From CBDBBY01 sp965203215 (lineage in GTDB: Bacteria; Pseudomonadota; Alphaproteobacteria; Rhodobacterales; Rhodobacteraceae): a DNA stretch of 64,000 nt. The first letter of the stretch is position 1; each line of letters opens with the position of its first letter. Positions 18,687 through 27,683 of the stretch are shown here, piece by piece. The notes beneath the pieces are model-generated. The model was not told the origin of the DNA and did no database searches. It was given only the letters and a program-made list of their open reading frames with translations. The position numbers were made by a program, and so were the translations under genes. The DNA lies in NCBI GenBank assembly GCA_965203215.1, contig CBDBBY010000001.1:1116001-1180000 (forward strand), given 5' to 3'.

Positions 18687-18719
18687 ATCGTGATCGGCGC
18701 ATAACGGGAGCAAGATCAG

Positions 18720-19589
18720 ATGCTGCAGCAGCTTATAAACGGATTGATGCTGGGATCGGTCTACGTGCTGGTGGCGGTCGCCTTCACGCTGAGCATCGGC
18801 ATTCTCAACTTTCTGAATTTCTCCATACCCGGCCTCTTCATGCTGGGCGGGATGATTTCGTGGGTCCTGATCACCATGGGCGTGCCGCCCGTCCTGTCCT
18901 TCGCAATCGCATTCCTGATCGCCTGCGCCTGCGCCCTGGTCGTGGAACGGCTGACCTTCAGCTGGATGAAGGGCTCGGAGCACGAAGTGCCTTTGGTCAG
19001 TTCGCTGGGCTTTCTGATTCTGTTCGAGCAGATCTTTCTGGTTTATTACGGCTCCGACCAGCAGAGATTTCCGCAGATCATTCCGAACACAACGATCACC
19101 CTGGGCGATCTGGTAATCGGGTCGGCGCAGCTTTTGGGACTGGTCTTGTCGGTTGCGATCATCATTGGGATCAGCCGTTTCCTCAAGAAAACAAGGGTCG
19201 GGCGCGGCATCCGCGCCATCGCCGAGGACACGACGACGGCAGAGTTTCTGGGCGTGAACACCAACAGGGTCGTTCCGCTGATCTTTCTGATTTCGGGCGC
19301 TGTCGCGGCAATCGGCGGAATGCTGTTTGCCGTCAACTACAATCAGGTGTCGCCCTTCATGGGCGAAGAGGTGGGCTTCAAAGGCATCTCGGCAATGATC
19401 ATCGGCGGCATGGGATCCGTCTGGGGCGCAATCGCGGGCGGTCTTCTGATCGGCTTGGCCGAGGTCATGTCGATCTATTTCCTCGGATCCGACGTCGTCG
19501 ACCTGTCGGTTTACGGATTGCTGCTGATCATTTTGATGGCGCGGCCGCAAGGCCTGTTCGGCTCGGCGCAAGTACGGGAGAAGCTGTGA
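18720..19589 (+). CDS. Branched-chain-type ABC transporter permease (LivH family)
   Basis: A 289-residue inner-membrane permease with about eight hydrophobic segments. LivH-family motifs are visible: LINGLMLGSVYVLVAVAFTL at the N-terminus, TRVGRGIRAIAEDTTTAEFLG in the cytoplasmic EAA-type loop and KGISAMIIGGMGSVWGAIAGG near the end. It heads an operon with LivM-, LivG- and LivF-type genes. The actual substrate need not be an amino acid: this importer family also takes up aromatic acids and amides, and the downstream catabolic genes suggest such a substrate. The stop overlaps the next start. Confidence 0.9.
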   Translation: MLQQLINGLMLGSVYVLVAVAFTLSIGILNFLNFSIPGLFMLGGMISWVLITMGVPPVLSFAIAFLIACACALVVERLTFSWMKGSEHEVPLVSSLGFLILFEQIFLVYYGSDQQRFPQIIPNTTITLGDLVIGSAQLLGLVLSVAIIIGISRFLKKTRVGRGIRAIAEDTTTAEFLGVNTNRVVPLIFLISGAVAAIGGMLFAVNYNQVSPFMGEEVGFKGISAMIIGGMGSVWGAIAGGLLIGLAEVMSIYFLGSDVVDLSVYGLLLIILMARPQGLFGSAQVREKL

Positions 19590-20440
19590 TGTTCAGTGGC
19601 TATATTGACGGACTTCTGGTCATCCTGTCGATCAACGTGATCATGGCCTATGCGGCAGCGCTGCCGCTTGTGGCCGGTCAGCTGAATCTGGGCGCGGCGG
19701 GGTTCATGGCCGTGGGCGCTTATGTGGCGGCCTATGGCAGCAACGAATTGGGTCTGCCCATCGCGGTGGCGATCCTGATCGGATCCTTGGTGTCCGGCGT
19801 GATAGCGCTTTTAATCGGGATACCGGTGCTGCGCACATCCGGGATCTATCTGGCGTTGGCGACCTTCGCCCTCGGGCAGATACTGGTCGCGGTGTTTCTA
19901 AACCTTGATATCGTCGGAGCCGCCCAAGGCTATCCGGTCTTCGGATTCATCGAGATGCCCGCCATCGCGCTGACGGCCATCGCGATTGTTCTGGCGCTGT
20001 TCGTCCTGTCGCAGACGCGCTTCTGGCTTTACCTGACGGCGATCAAGAACGACCCGACCGTCTGCGACTTGTTCGGCGTCGAAGTCAAGAATGTTCAACT
20101 GGCCGCATTTGTCCTCGGCGGCATGCTCGCGGCGATCGCGGGCGGCCTGCAGGCCCATTACCTGTCCTATATCGAGGCGCAGAGCTTCGGCGCGCTGGTC
20201 TCGATCTATACGGTGCTGTTCGTCATTCTTGGCGGCACGCAGACGGTTGTCGGACCGCTTGTGGGGGCGGCATTCTTCACCTTCCTGCCCGAGGTGCTGC
20301 GTGCCGGGGAAGAGTGGCGTTATTTGATTTTCGCGGCCTTCATCATCGGCTTCATGGTGCTGCGCCCCGAGGGCATGATCACCGCCAACATGATGCGCCG
20401 CCTCAAAGCTCCGCTTCTCCGCAAAGGGGCAGCGGCATGA
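19589..20440 (+). CDS. Branched-chain-type ABC transporter permease (LivM family)
   Basis: A 283-residue permease partnering the LivH-type gene. The start ATG 19589 overlaps the preceding stop; the frame is open far upstream but that part overlaps livH. Motifs include AYAAALPLVAGQLNLGAAGF, the cytoplasmic loop YLTAIKNDPTVCDLFGVEV and VIFVILGGTQTVVGPLVGA-like text near the C-terminus. The arrangement and spacing are standard for HAAT-family importers. Confidence 0.9.
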   Translation: MFSGYIDGLLVILSINVIMAYAAALPLVAGQLNLGAAGFMAVGAYVAAYGSNELGLPIAVAILIGSLVSGVIALLIGIPVLRTSGIYLALATFALGQILVAVFLNLDIVGAAQGYPVFGFIEMPAIALTAIAIVLALFVLSQTRFWLYLTAIKNDPTVCDLFGVEVKNVQLAAFVLGGMLAAIAGGLQAHYLSYIEAQSFGALVSIYTVLFVILGGTQTVVGPLVGAAFFTFLPEVLRAGEEWRYLIFAAFIIGFMVLRPEGMITANMMRRLKAPLLRKGAAA

Positions 20441-21213
20441 CGCCGGCGCTCGAAGTCCGCAACCTCGTCAAGAACTTCGGCTCGCTTGAGGTCACTCACG
20501 ACGTCTCGTTCACGGTCGACACCGGCGAGCGCTTTGCACTGATCGGCCCCAACGGCGCGGGCAAGACGACGATCTTCAACCTGATCTCGGGCGTTTATCC
20601 CGTCACCAGCGGTTCAATCCTGGTCGGAGGCATCGATATCACGCATGTGCCGTCGAAAAAACGGATCGGATACGGCGTGTCGCGCAATTTCCAGAACGTG
20701 CGCCTGATGAAACACCTGACGGTGGTGGAAAACCTGATCCTTGGTCAGCACATCAATGCTGGCGGAGTGGCCAACATGCTGCAGCCCTTCGGCATGTTCC
20801 GCAGGCACAAGTGGTGGCGGTCCGCCTACGAAGCGTTGGAGGAGGCGCGGCTGTCGGACTATGCCGAGGAAACCGTCGATGCCCTGCCCTACGGTCTGCG
20901 CAAACGCGTCGATCTGGTGCGCGCGCTTCTGGCGGAACCGCAGATCCTTTTGCTGGACGAGCCGGCCGCGGGCCTGAACCCGTCGGAAACCGACGAGTTG
21001 ATGCGCGAGCTCAGAACCGTCGCGCGGAATGGCGTCACCCTTCTCGTGGTCGAACATGACATGCATTTCGTGCGCAACCTGTGCGAACGCGTGGTTGTTC
21101 TGAATTTCGGCGAAAAAGTCGCCGAAGGCACGATGGAAGAAGTGGAAAAAGACCCGAAAGTTCAGTCCGCCTATCTGGGTGTGGATATGGAGGACGCGGA
21201 CAATGCTGCTTGA
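20437..21213 (+). CDS. ABC transporter ATP-binding protein (LivG family)
   Basis: A 258-residue ATPase of the importer. Walker A is GPNGAGKTTIFN, the Q-loop region is SRNFQNVRLMKHLTVVENL, and Walker B is ILLLDEPAAGLNPSE followed by VVEHDM. The signature motif is degenerate (ALPYGLRKRVDL), as is usual in LivG proteins. ATG 20437 overlaps the livM stop by four bases, so the genes are translationally coupled. Confidence 0.9.
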   Translation: MTPALEVRNLVKNFGSLEVTHDVSFTVDTGERFALIGPNGAGKTTIFNLISGVYPVTSGSILVGGIDITHVPSKKRIGYGVSRNFQNVRLMKHLTVVENLILGQHINAGGVANMLQPFGMFRRHKWWRSAYEALEEARLSDYAEETVDALPYGLRKRVDLVRALLAEPQILLLDEPAAGLNPSETDELMRELRTVARNGVTLLVVEHDMHFVRNLCERVVVLNFGEKVAEGTMEEVEKDPKVQSAYLGVDMEDADNAA

Positions 21214-21937
21214 AATCGACGGGCTCGACGTCAAATTCGGGCGCATTTCCGCGCTTCGGGATTTCTCGATCAAGGTCCGCGAGGGCGAAGTCGCGACGGT
21301 TCTGGGCGCCAACGGCGCAGGAAAATCCACGCTTCTCAAAGCTGTTCTGGGCATTGAAAAGCCCGCCTCGGGCAGCATCGTCTTCAATGGCGAAACCATC
21401 ACCGCCTGGCCGCCCAGCCGGCGCATCAAGTCGGGCCTGGCGCTAGTGCCGGAAGGACGCCGCATCCTGATTTCGCAAACCATCGAAGAGAACCTTCTGC
21501 TGGGCGGCTATCAACGCGACGACATGAGCGCGCTCCGCTCCGAGATGGAAACGATCTACGACCGGTTCCCGAACCTGCAGGAGCGGCGGCACATGCTGGC
21601 CAGCTGCCTGTCGGGCGGCGAACAGCAGATGCTGGCCATCGGCCGCGCGCTTCTGGCGAAACCTGACCTGCTGATGCTTGACGAACCCTCGCTCGGCCTT
21701 TCGCCGCTGTTCGTCAAAGACCTGTTCAAACTCCTGGGCGATCTCAACAACGGCGGGCTGACGGTTTTGCTTGTTGAACAGAACACCGAGCAGGCCTTGG
21801 CTTTGGCCGATACGGGATATGTTCTGGAACGCGGCAGGCTGATCCTGTCCGGCGATGCCAAGGCGCTTGCCGACGATCCGCGCTTGCACGAAGCCTATCT
21901 TGGTGTGACTGCCGAAACGGAAGGAAGCCCGACGTGA
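21203..21937 (+). CDS. ABC transporter ATP-binding protein (LivF family)
   Basis: A 244-residue second ATPase. Walker A is GANGAGKSTLLKA, the LivF-type LVPEGRRILISQTIEENLLLG block follows, the signature is LSGGEQQMLAIGRALL and Walker B is LLMLDEPSLGLSP. The start ATG 21203 lies 11 bases inside the livG end. With LivH/M/G and the distant binding protein at 25034 it completes a five-component importer. Confidence 0.9.
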   Translation: MLLEIDGLDVKFGRISALRDFSIKVREGEVATVLGANGAGKSTLLKAVLGIEKPASGSIVFNGETITAWPPSRRIKSGLALVPEGRRILISQTIEENLLLGGYQRDDMSALRSEMETIYDRFPNLQERRHMLASCLSGGEQQMLAIGRALLAKPDLLMLDEPSLGLSPLFVKDLFKLLGDLNNGGLTVLLVEQNTEQALALADTGYVLERGRLILSGDAKALADDPRLHEAYLGVTAETEGSPT

Positions 21938-22632
21938 CAAAAACGCCTGAATTGACCCTCGAGCTGTGCGCCGAGGAAACTCGCCGGATCACGTTCTATC
22001 CATCACGCTTCATCATCGCCGGCTGGACCGGACGCGACAAAGCCGCGATGAACAAACACATAGACGAGCTTGAAGAACTGGGTGTCGCCCGCCCGCCCGA
22101 GACGCCGATGTTCTATCGCGCATCAACATCGCGCCTGACGCAGGAAGAACTATTGCAGAACCCGGGCGAGAATTCATCGGGCGAAGTCGAGTTCGTGATC
22201 TTCAATATCGACGGGGACTGGTGGATCGGCGCCGGCTCGGACCATACCGACCGTCATGTCGAGGCGTACAACATCACGGTTTCAAAGCAGATGTGCGACA
22301 AGCCTGTCGCGCGGCAGCTTTGGCGATACGACGATCTCAAGGAGCGGTGGGATTCTCTGGAGATCGCCAGCCACGCCACCATCGGCGGCGAGCGGGTCGT
22401 GTATCAGGATGGCAATGTCGCCGCGATGTTGCACCCGCAGGATCTGGTTGCCGCATTTGAAACGAGCACCGGAACGAAATTCGGGCCCGGCGACGTAATG
22501 ATGGGCGGCACATTGGCCGCGATCGGCGGCGTTCGTCCGGCCGAAGCGTTCGAGTTCTTGCTGCGCGACCCGCAAACGGGCCGCTCCATTTCACACGGCT
22601 ATTCAGTCGAAACTTTGCCGGTGGTCGGATAA
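21934..22632 (+). CDS. DUF2848 family protein
   Basis: A 232-residue protein overlapping the livF stop by four bases, so co-translated with the transporter. It carries the DUF2848 pattern: FIIAGWTGRDKAAMNKHIDE, then FYRAS, then GEVEFVIFNIDGDWWIGAGSDHTDR, and VMMGGTLAAIGG. DUF2848 proteins are related to the fumarylacetoacetate hydrolase fold and are commonly found beside ABC importers and amidases; the reaction is not established. A hydrolase or isomerase acting on the imported compound is inference. Confidence 0.75.
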   Translation: MTKTPELTLELCAEETRRITFYPSRFIIAGWTGRDKAAMNKHIDELEELGVARPPETPMFYRASTSRLTQEELLQNPGENSSGEVEFVIFNIDGDWWIGAGSDHTDRHVEAYNITVSKQMCDKPVARQLWRYDDLKERWDSLEIASHATIGGERVVYQDGNVAAMLHPQDLVAAFETSTGTKFGPGDVMMGGTLAAIGGVRPAEAFEFLLRDPQTGRSISHGYSVETLPVVG

Positions 22633-22640
22633 CCGTACGT

Positions 22641-23327
22641 ATGAGCGCAAATGCCAAGCAAAAATCCTTCGAGACGGAATCGCCGGAAAGGAAAGCGCGG
22701 CAGTCCCTTGCCGACATCGCCTACGAGAAGCTGAAGTTTCGGATCATCACGCTGGTCTATAAGCCGGGATCCTATCTGAACGAGGCGATGCTGAGTGAAG
22801 ATCTCGAGATTGGCAGGACCCCCATTCACCATGCGGTTCGGCATTTGACCCATGACGGTCTGCTCGAGCTGATTCCGCGCAAGGGGCTGATCGTCAAAGC
22901 CATCTCGCTCCAGGAAGTCGCGGAAATTATCGATCTGAGGCTCGTGAACGAGACCTTTTGCGCCGGCCAGGCGTGTGAGAAAATCACCGCTCAAAGCGCC
23001 GCTGAACTGCAGTGCATCCTGGCTGAAGCGGACCAATACGCCAAGAAGGGCGACATTCAGGCGCAGATGGTGATTGACAGGCAATTCCACGGCAAGATCG
23101 CGCAGATTGCCGGAAACCAAGTGCTGGCCGAGATCCTCAGGAATCTGCACGAGCGCTCAATGCGGATCTGGTTCGTCTCGCTGGCCAATGAAGCGCATGC
23201 GGATCGGGTCCGCGATGACCATTACAAGATCCTGGATGCCATGAAAGGCGGGAACCGGTCGTCTGCGGAAGAAGCGATGCGCGCGCATATTCTGTCGTTC
23301 AAAGAGAATGTCGGAAAGCTACTCTGA
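22641..23327 (+). CDS. GntR-family transcriptional regulator, FCD type
   Basis: A 228-residue regulator. The N-terminal winged helix is visible (DIAYEKLKFRIITLVYKPGS then EDLEIGRTPIHHAVRHL). The C-terminal all-helical FCD ligand-binding domain follows (EIIDLRLVNETFCAGQACEK, DRQFHGKIAQIAGN, DDHYKILDAMKGGN, EEAMRAHI). FCD regulators usually respond to carboxylic acids and bind short palindromes. The perfect palindrome before livH and the similar site before the binding-protein gene are likely targets. Its end overlaps the convergent marR gene by nine bases. Confidence 0.88.
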   Translation: MSANAKQKSFETESPERKARQSLADIAYEKLKFRIITLVYKPGSYLNEAMLSEDLEIGRTPIHHAVRHLTHDGLLELIPRKGLIVKAISLQEVAEIIDLRLVNETFCAGQACEKITAQSAAELQCILAEADQYAKKGDIQAQMVIDRQFHGKIAQIAGNQVLAEILRNLHERSMRIWFVSLANEAHADRVRDDHYKILDAMKGGNRSSAEEAMRAHILSFKENVGKLL

Positions 23328-23849
23328 CATCCTCTCCGCCATTTGCAGGCTGGTGTCGTTCCAACCGTCGGCGACCATCCTCAGCAACTGGCAGAACTTG
23401 TGAAAATTCTCCCGATCCAGCGATGCAAAGATGCGGTCGTTCAAGCGCTGCAGCCTCGGCGCCAGATCCTGCATCATCTTCCGCCCGTCGCAGGTCAGCT
23501 CCAGCAGCGTCGACCGGCGGTCCGCGGGATTGGGCGACTTGGACACCAGGCCCCGTTTGGACAGCGAATTGGCCTGCTGAGTGGCGAAGGGCCCCGCGAC
23601 GCGCAAATGCCGGGCGAGATCGCCGACGCTGACGCCCCTCTCGCCCTGAAGCTGGGCGACCCCCATCAGCGCATTGAATTCGGGCGGCGACAGGTCGATG
23701 GCCTGAGAGATGTTGCGGCGAGTCTCCTGGATGAGATGCGAAAGATGGTCCATCTCGTAGATCATCTGCCGAAACTGGAAATCGCTTCCGTCAACCAGCA
23801 GCTCGGGCCGGGACACGGTATTGGGGCGTTTGAAGTCTTGATCCGGCAT
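23319..23849 (-). CDS. MarR-family transcriptional regulator 1
   Basis: A 176-residue winged-helix regulator. The DNA-binding region reads VSVGDLARHLRVAGPFATQQ followed by the wing KSPNPADRRSTLLELT, the usual MarR D-R-R motif. The N-terminus RPELLVDGSDFQFRQ is shared with the second MarR protein at 33283 (RPELLRNGTDADFRQ), so the two are paralogues. It is divergent from the thioredoxin-reductase-like gene across a 130-base region containing inverted repeats, and probably controls that gene or itself. Confidence 0.88.
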   Translation of the reverse strand: MPDQDFKRPNTVSRPELLVDGSDFQFRQMIYEMDHLSHLIQETRRNISQAIDLSPPEFNALMGVAQLQGERGVSVGDLARHLRVAGPFATQQANSLSKRGLVSKSPNPADRRSTLLELTCDGRKMMQDLAPRLQRLNDRIFASLDRENFHKFCQLLRMVADGWNDTSLQMAERMSE

Positions 23850-23876
23850 GGAAGCTCCACCTCTTTCGCAGCCAAG

Positions 23877-23923
23877 CTAGGGAAGTAAATTAGGTAAGTC
23901 AACTAAGTATATTGACTTCCTAG
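23877..23923. promoter_or_regulatory. Inverted repeats in the marR1 - reductase divergent region
   Basis: Nested symmetry: outer arms CTAGGGAAGT (23877) and ACTTCCTAG (ending 23923), inner arms AAGTCA and TGACTT separated by 11 bases. The region is strikingly AT-rich and is followed by further TTAGATAAG-type repeats. It is a plausible MarR operator overlapping divergent promoters. Confidence 0.55.
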
Positions 23924-23979
23924 CTTAGATAAGTAGATTAGATAAAAATGCACCGAATCGACCGGGGAGAACCGCCGCC

Positions 23980-24906
23980 ATGCATAGCAAAGTCCTGATT
24001 CTCGGATCCGGCCCGGCCGGCATTACCGCGGCGATATACGCTGCCCGCGCCGGATTGCAGCCGACATTGATCCATGGCGACCAGCCCGGCGGGCAAATGA
24101 CGATCACAACGGACGTCGACAACTATCCCGGTTTCGCCGAAACAGTTCAGGGCCCTTGGCTCATGGAACAGATGGAAGGGCAGGCAAAGGCGGTTGGCAC
24201 CAGCATCGTGACGGACACCATCGTGTCGCTCAGCGTGAGCCAGCGCCCCTTCGAAGCCGAAGGCGAACTCGGCGATATCTACACGGCCGATACGATCATC
24301 CTGTGCACCGGCGCGCAGGCCAAGTGGCTGGGCATCCCCGGCGAGACCGACTATCTGGGTTCCGGCATCTCGGCCTGCGCCACCTGCGACGGTCCGTTCT
24401 TCAAGGGAATGCACGTCGCGGTCATCGGCGGCGGCAACACCGCAGTGGAGGAGGCGCTGTTCCTGTCCAATTTGGCCTCGCATGTCACGCTCATTCATCG
24501 CCGCGACGAATTGCGAGCCGAAAAGATGCTTCAGGACAAACTGCTCGGCACCGAAAACATCGACGTCATGTGGAGCCAACGGCCCGACTCTTTTTTCGGC
24601 GAGAACGGCAAGCTGGCAGGAGTGAACCTTGTCTCGACCCGCGACGGTTCCGAGCAACCCCTGAACGCGGACGGGATTTTCGTGGCCATCGGACATACGC
24701 CGAACACTAGTCTGGTCGCCGAAATTCTGGACCTCGATTCGGAAGGCTACATTCTGACCAAACCCGACAGCACATGCACTTCCCTCGAAGGCGTGTTTGC
24801 CGCGGGCGACGTACGGGACAAAGTCTTTCGGCAGGCCGTCACCGCAGCCGGAACCGGATGCATGGCTGCGCTTGAAGCCGAAAAATTCATCTCAGGCACG
24901 GGATAG
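23980..24906 (+). CDS. Thioredoxin reductase-like flavoprotein
   Basis: A 308-residue FAD/NADPH disulfide reductase of TrxB size. The FAD-binding GSGPAGITAAIYAARAG is at the N-terminus, QPGGQM follows, the redox-active CATC lies at about 133-136, the NADPH-binding GGGNTAVEEALFLS comes next, and the FAD end is VFAAGDVRDK. It lies inside the catabolic island with a thioredoxin-like protein (28599) and an AhpD-like protein (28931). It is therefore probably a dedicated reductase feeding them rather than the housekeeping TrxB, though that cannot be proven here. Confidence 0.88.
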   Translation: MHSKVLILGSGPAGITAAIYAARAGLQPTLIHGDQPGGQMTITTDVDNYPGFAETVQGPWLMEQMEGQAKAVGTSIVTDTIVSLSVSQRPFEAEGELGDIYTADTIILCTGAQAKWLGIPGETDYLGSGISACATCDGPFFKGMHVAVIGGGNTAVEEALFLSNLASHVTLIHRRDELRAEKMLQDKLLGTENIDVMWSQRPDSFFGENGKLAGVNLVSTRDGSEQPLNADGIFVAIGHTPNTSLVAEILDLDSEGYILTKPDSTCTSLEGVFAAGDVRDKVFRQAVTAAGTGCMAALEAEKFISGTG

Positions 24907-24953
24907 CCGGTCTTGATGCGTGTAGCCGGGATCATTTGCTTTGACGGGATTGT

Positions 24954-24972
24954 AAAATTTCACTAGTGTATC
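24954..24972. promoter_or_regulatory. Half-palindrome site upstream of the substrate-binding protein gene
   Basis: AAAATTTCACTAGTGTATC matches the right half and flank of the 24-bp palindrome before livH in most positions. It lies about 60 bases before the binding-protein start and suggests one regulator for both transporter transcripts. Confidence 0.5.
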
Positions 24973-25033
24973 ACTGCTTGAAGTCAGATTGATCCGTCGA
25001 TCATCCTACGAAGACAAATTAGGGAGAAATTCA

Positions 25034-26212
25034 ATGAAACACATCTTCAGAACGTCGCTTGCGGCGACCGCGCTTGCGGCCTTCGTCGCCTCGGCCGGCG
25101 TTGCGAATGCTGCGGACGAGCTCAAGATCGGGTATCTCGTGGCCAAAAGCGGCCCGTTCGTCAGCCTATCGAGGACCAACACGATCGGCGCTCGGATCGC
25201 CGTCGACGAAATCAACGCCGCCGGCGGCATCAACGGCAAACAGCTCACGCTGGTCGAGTTCGACACCGCCGGCAAACCGGATCAGGCCGTCGCCGGTCTT
25301 CGCCGGCTGGCCCAGGATGAAAACGTTCTGGCCATCGTGGGCCCATTCTCGTCCGCTGAAGCCAGGGTCGCATTCCCGCGGGCGGAGCGCGATGGCGTCG
25401 TCAGCATGTCCATGGCCTCTTCCGCGCCCGGATTGGCTGAGCCGTTCACCTATGGCTTCCGGAACACCACCAACGAAGGCATCATGATCAGCCGCGCCGT
25501 TGCAACGCTGAAGAAAGTCGATCCGGACGCAAGCACGTCCTCGATCGCCTATGCCACCGACGATGCGGTCTCGGTAGTAATCGGCGAGCGCATTTTTCCG
25601 GCCGTTCTCGATGGCGCGGGATTGCCGGTTCAGAATGAGGTCACTTTCAAGTATGCGGCCTTCGACCTTTCGGTTCAGGCGTCGCAATTGGCTGAAACCA
25701 GCGCGGATGTCGTTGCCGTGGGCGCCCCGCCCGAAGCCGCGATCAAGTTGGCCAACGAAATGCGTCGCCAAGGCCACGAGGGCCGCTTGGTCGCCGGATC
25801 GACCGTGTTCGACGTCACCCTGCCCGAGCGCATCGGCGAAGCCGGAATCGGGTCGGTATTCCCGACGACGTTCTACTGGGATCTCAATGACGATACCAAA
25901 GCCTTCGCGGCCGAGTTCAAGGCGCGCGCCGAAGCCGACGGCATTGAGCGTACCGCTCCGACTCAGTTCGACGCCTCGACCTACGGCATCGTGATGATGT
26001 ACGCGCATGCGATGCGGGAAGCCGGCGTCACCGGCGACGAGGCCAATCTTGAAGCCGAACGCACGGCCGTCCGCGACCAGCTGACGGCGCTCAGAGATTT
26101 CCCGGCGCTGGAAGGTCCGATTTCATTCGGCGAGGACGGCGACGCCATCAAGCCGACCTACGTGATGGAAATCACCAGCGCCGGCTGGAAACTGCAGGAA
26201 GTTCACGAGTAA
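25034..26212 (+). CDS. ABC transporter periplasmic substrate-binding protein (LivK family)
   Basis: A 392-residue periplasmic binding protein. I chose ATG 25034, preceded by AGGGAG, which gives a clean signal peptide (MKHIFRTSLAATALAAF to VANA-ADELK). The mature start LKIGYLVAKSGPFVSLSRTN and the block IAVDEINAAGGINGKQLTLVEFD are typical of type I (LivJ/LivK) receptors. It is separated from the LivHMGF genes by two regulators and a reductase but should serve them. The ligand is unknown; an aromatic carboxylate or amide is suggested by the neighbours. Confidence 0.88.
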   Translation: MKHIFRTSLAATALAAFVASAGVANAADELKIGYLVAKSGPFVSLSRTNTIGARIAVDEINAAGGINGKQLTLVEFDTAGKPDQAVAGLRRLAQDENVLAIVGPFSSAEARVAFPRAERDGVVSMSMASSAPGLAEPFTYGFRNTTNEGIMISRAVATLKKVDPDASTSSIAYATDDAVSVVIGERIFPAVLDGAGLPVQNEVTFKYAAFDLSVQASQLAETSADVVAVGAPPEAAIKLANEMRRQGHEGRLVAGSTVFDVTLPERIGEAGIGSVFPTTFYWDLNDDTKAFAAEFKARAEADGIERTAPTQFDASTYGIVMMYAHAMREAGVTGDEANLEAERTAVRDQLTALRDFPALEGPISFGEDGDAIKPTYVMEITSAGWKLQEVHE

Positions 26213-26294
26213 GCACGCACGGCGTCTCGAATTTCAGTCCCGGCCGTGGTTCGGTCGGGACTCCGCTCGAAACCAAATCAGGGAAGTGCATGCA

Positions 26295-27683
26295 ATGACC
26301 CATCCTGTCTCGAATTTGCGCAACCCTGATCTGCGCAGCTTCTTGTCGCTGAATGAAGAGGTCGTCACGACAATCGCAAAGCCGGTGAAAATGGAGCATA
26401 TCGGCGCGCTGAGCGCACAGAGCGAACAGCCCATCGTTTTTGAGAACATTGTCGAAAAACCCGGCTTTCGCTTGACCGACATTCACGTGAAGCATCGCCA
26501 TCTTCAGGCGCGCGCCTTGGATGTCTCTGTGGAGGACTACCTTAAAACTCTGGCGTTCCGCCTGCGCCGGCCGCCGCGCGGCTTCACCCATGTCGACAGC
26601 GGTCCGGTCAAGGAAACCATCATCACGGGCGGGGATGTCGACTGGAACAAGCTCCCGATCCCGATCCACTCCGAGCGCGAAACGATCCCCTATATCACCG
26701 CGATGAACATCGTGGTGGACCCGGAAACCGGGTTTTACAATTCGTCGCACGCAGGCACCAACCCCACCGGCCCCCGGTCGGGCGTCGTGAGCTTCGCGAC
26801 CCCGCACACCCATGTCGTGATGAACAAATATCGCGCGCGGGGCGAGCGCAGGATGCCGATCGCGATGGTCTTCGGACTGCACCCCGCCTTCGAAATCATG
26901 GCCAATTTCAGCGGTCTTCACATGGATATGTGGGGCGAGCTGGAAATGGTCGGAACAATTCTGGATACCGACATCGAAATGGTTCCGGGTGAGACCATTC
27001 CGATCAACGTTCCTGCCCATGCGGAAATCGCCGTCGAGGGATGGATCGATCTGGGCGAGCCTGCCGAGTGGGGCGAAGTGGTTTCGCCTTCAGGGTACTA
27101 CTTGCCAAAAATCCAGCGGATCCCGCAAATCGAGGTGACCGCGATAACCCATCGCGCCGACCGCCCGATCTACCGCAATCATCAGACCTGCCCCTACACC
27201 GATCACCAGGTTCTGCCGCGGCTCTGTCACGAGGCGATGCTGTACAACCGGATCTCCGAAATGGGGATCAAGGTCCATGACGTCCGTTTTCCGCACTGGG
27301 GCGCAGCGTTGACGGCGGTCATTCAGATCGAGACCTCGCGGCCCGGCTATGTAAACGATGCTCTGATGGCGTGCATGGGCGCGCCCTGGCTGAACACGAA
27401 AACCGTTGTTGCGATCAGTCCGGACACCGATATCGAAAGTGCCGAAGATGTCTTTCATGCGATCGCCACGCGCGTCGATCCGGCGAAGGATACCATCCAA
27501 GTCGAAAATACGCGCGCGTCGCTTTATGATCCTTCGGCCGAGCCCTTGCCCGATCACCCGCCGTTCCGGCTGGGCTCGAAAATCGGCATTGATGCAACGA
27601 TCAAGGAGCGTTTCAGCAAGGACGACTTCCTGCGCACCTGGCCCAAGCACTGGGGCGAGGTCGATCTGAAGGATTATCTTTAA
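26295..27683 (+). CDS. UbiD-family prenyl-FMN-dependent (de)carboxylase
   Basis: A 462-residue UbiD-family enzyme expected to use prenylated FMN from the next gene's product. Family blocks include VDSGPVKETIITGGDVDWNK, the pair NIVVDPETGFYNSSHAGTN and EIAVEGWIDLGEPAEWGEV, then IEVTAITHRADRPIYRN and the C-terminal RLGSKIGIDATIKERF. The acidic motif differs from the usual E-G-P-F-G-E pattern (here PAEWGE), so catalytic residues need checking. The start is ATG 26295; a GTG at 26286 is also in frame. Overlap with the UbiX-type gene by one base shows coupling. The substrate is probably an aromatic or heteroaromatic acid. Confidence 0.85.
   Translation: MTHPVSNLRNPDLRSFLSLNEEVVTTIAKPVKMEHIGALSAQSEQPIVFENIVEKPGFRLTDIHVKHRHLQARALDVSVEDYLKTLAFRLRRPPRGFTHVDSGPVKETIITGGDVDWNKLPIPIHSERETIPYITAMNIVVDPETGFYNSSHAGTNPTGPRSGVVSFATPHTHVVMNKYRARGERRMPIAMVFGLHPAFEIMANFSGLHMDMWGELEMVGTILDTDIEMVPGETIPINVPAHAEIAVEGWIDLGEPAEWGEVVSPSGYYLPKIQRIPQIEVTAITHRADRPIYRNHQTCPYTDHQVLPRLCHEAMLYNRISEMGIKVHDVRFPHWGAALTAVIQIETSRPGYVNDALMACMGAPWLNTKTVVAISPDTDIESAEDVFHAIATRVDPAKDTIQVENTRASLYDPSAEPLPDHPPFRLGSKIGIDATIKERFSKDDFLRTWPKHWGEVDLKDYL

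Larger units (their letters stand above)
17941..18719. other. Intergenic region at left border of the catabolic island
   Basis: It lies between the upstream repeat of hydrolase copy 2 and the transporter operon. Contents that I can support are a transposase remnant at 18165-18290 and the palindrome at 18663-18686. The stretch around 18570-18600 is AT-rich (TATTGTATTTTATGTATATTG) and may hold a promoter. No intact gene is seen. Confidence 0.45.
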
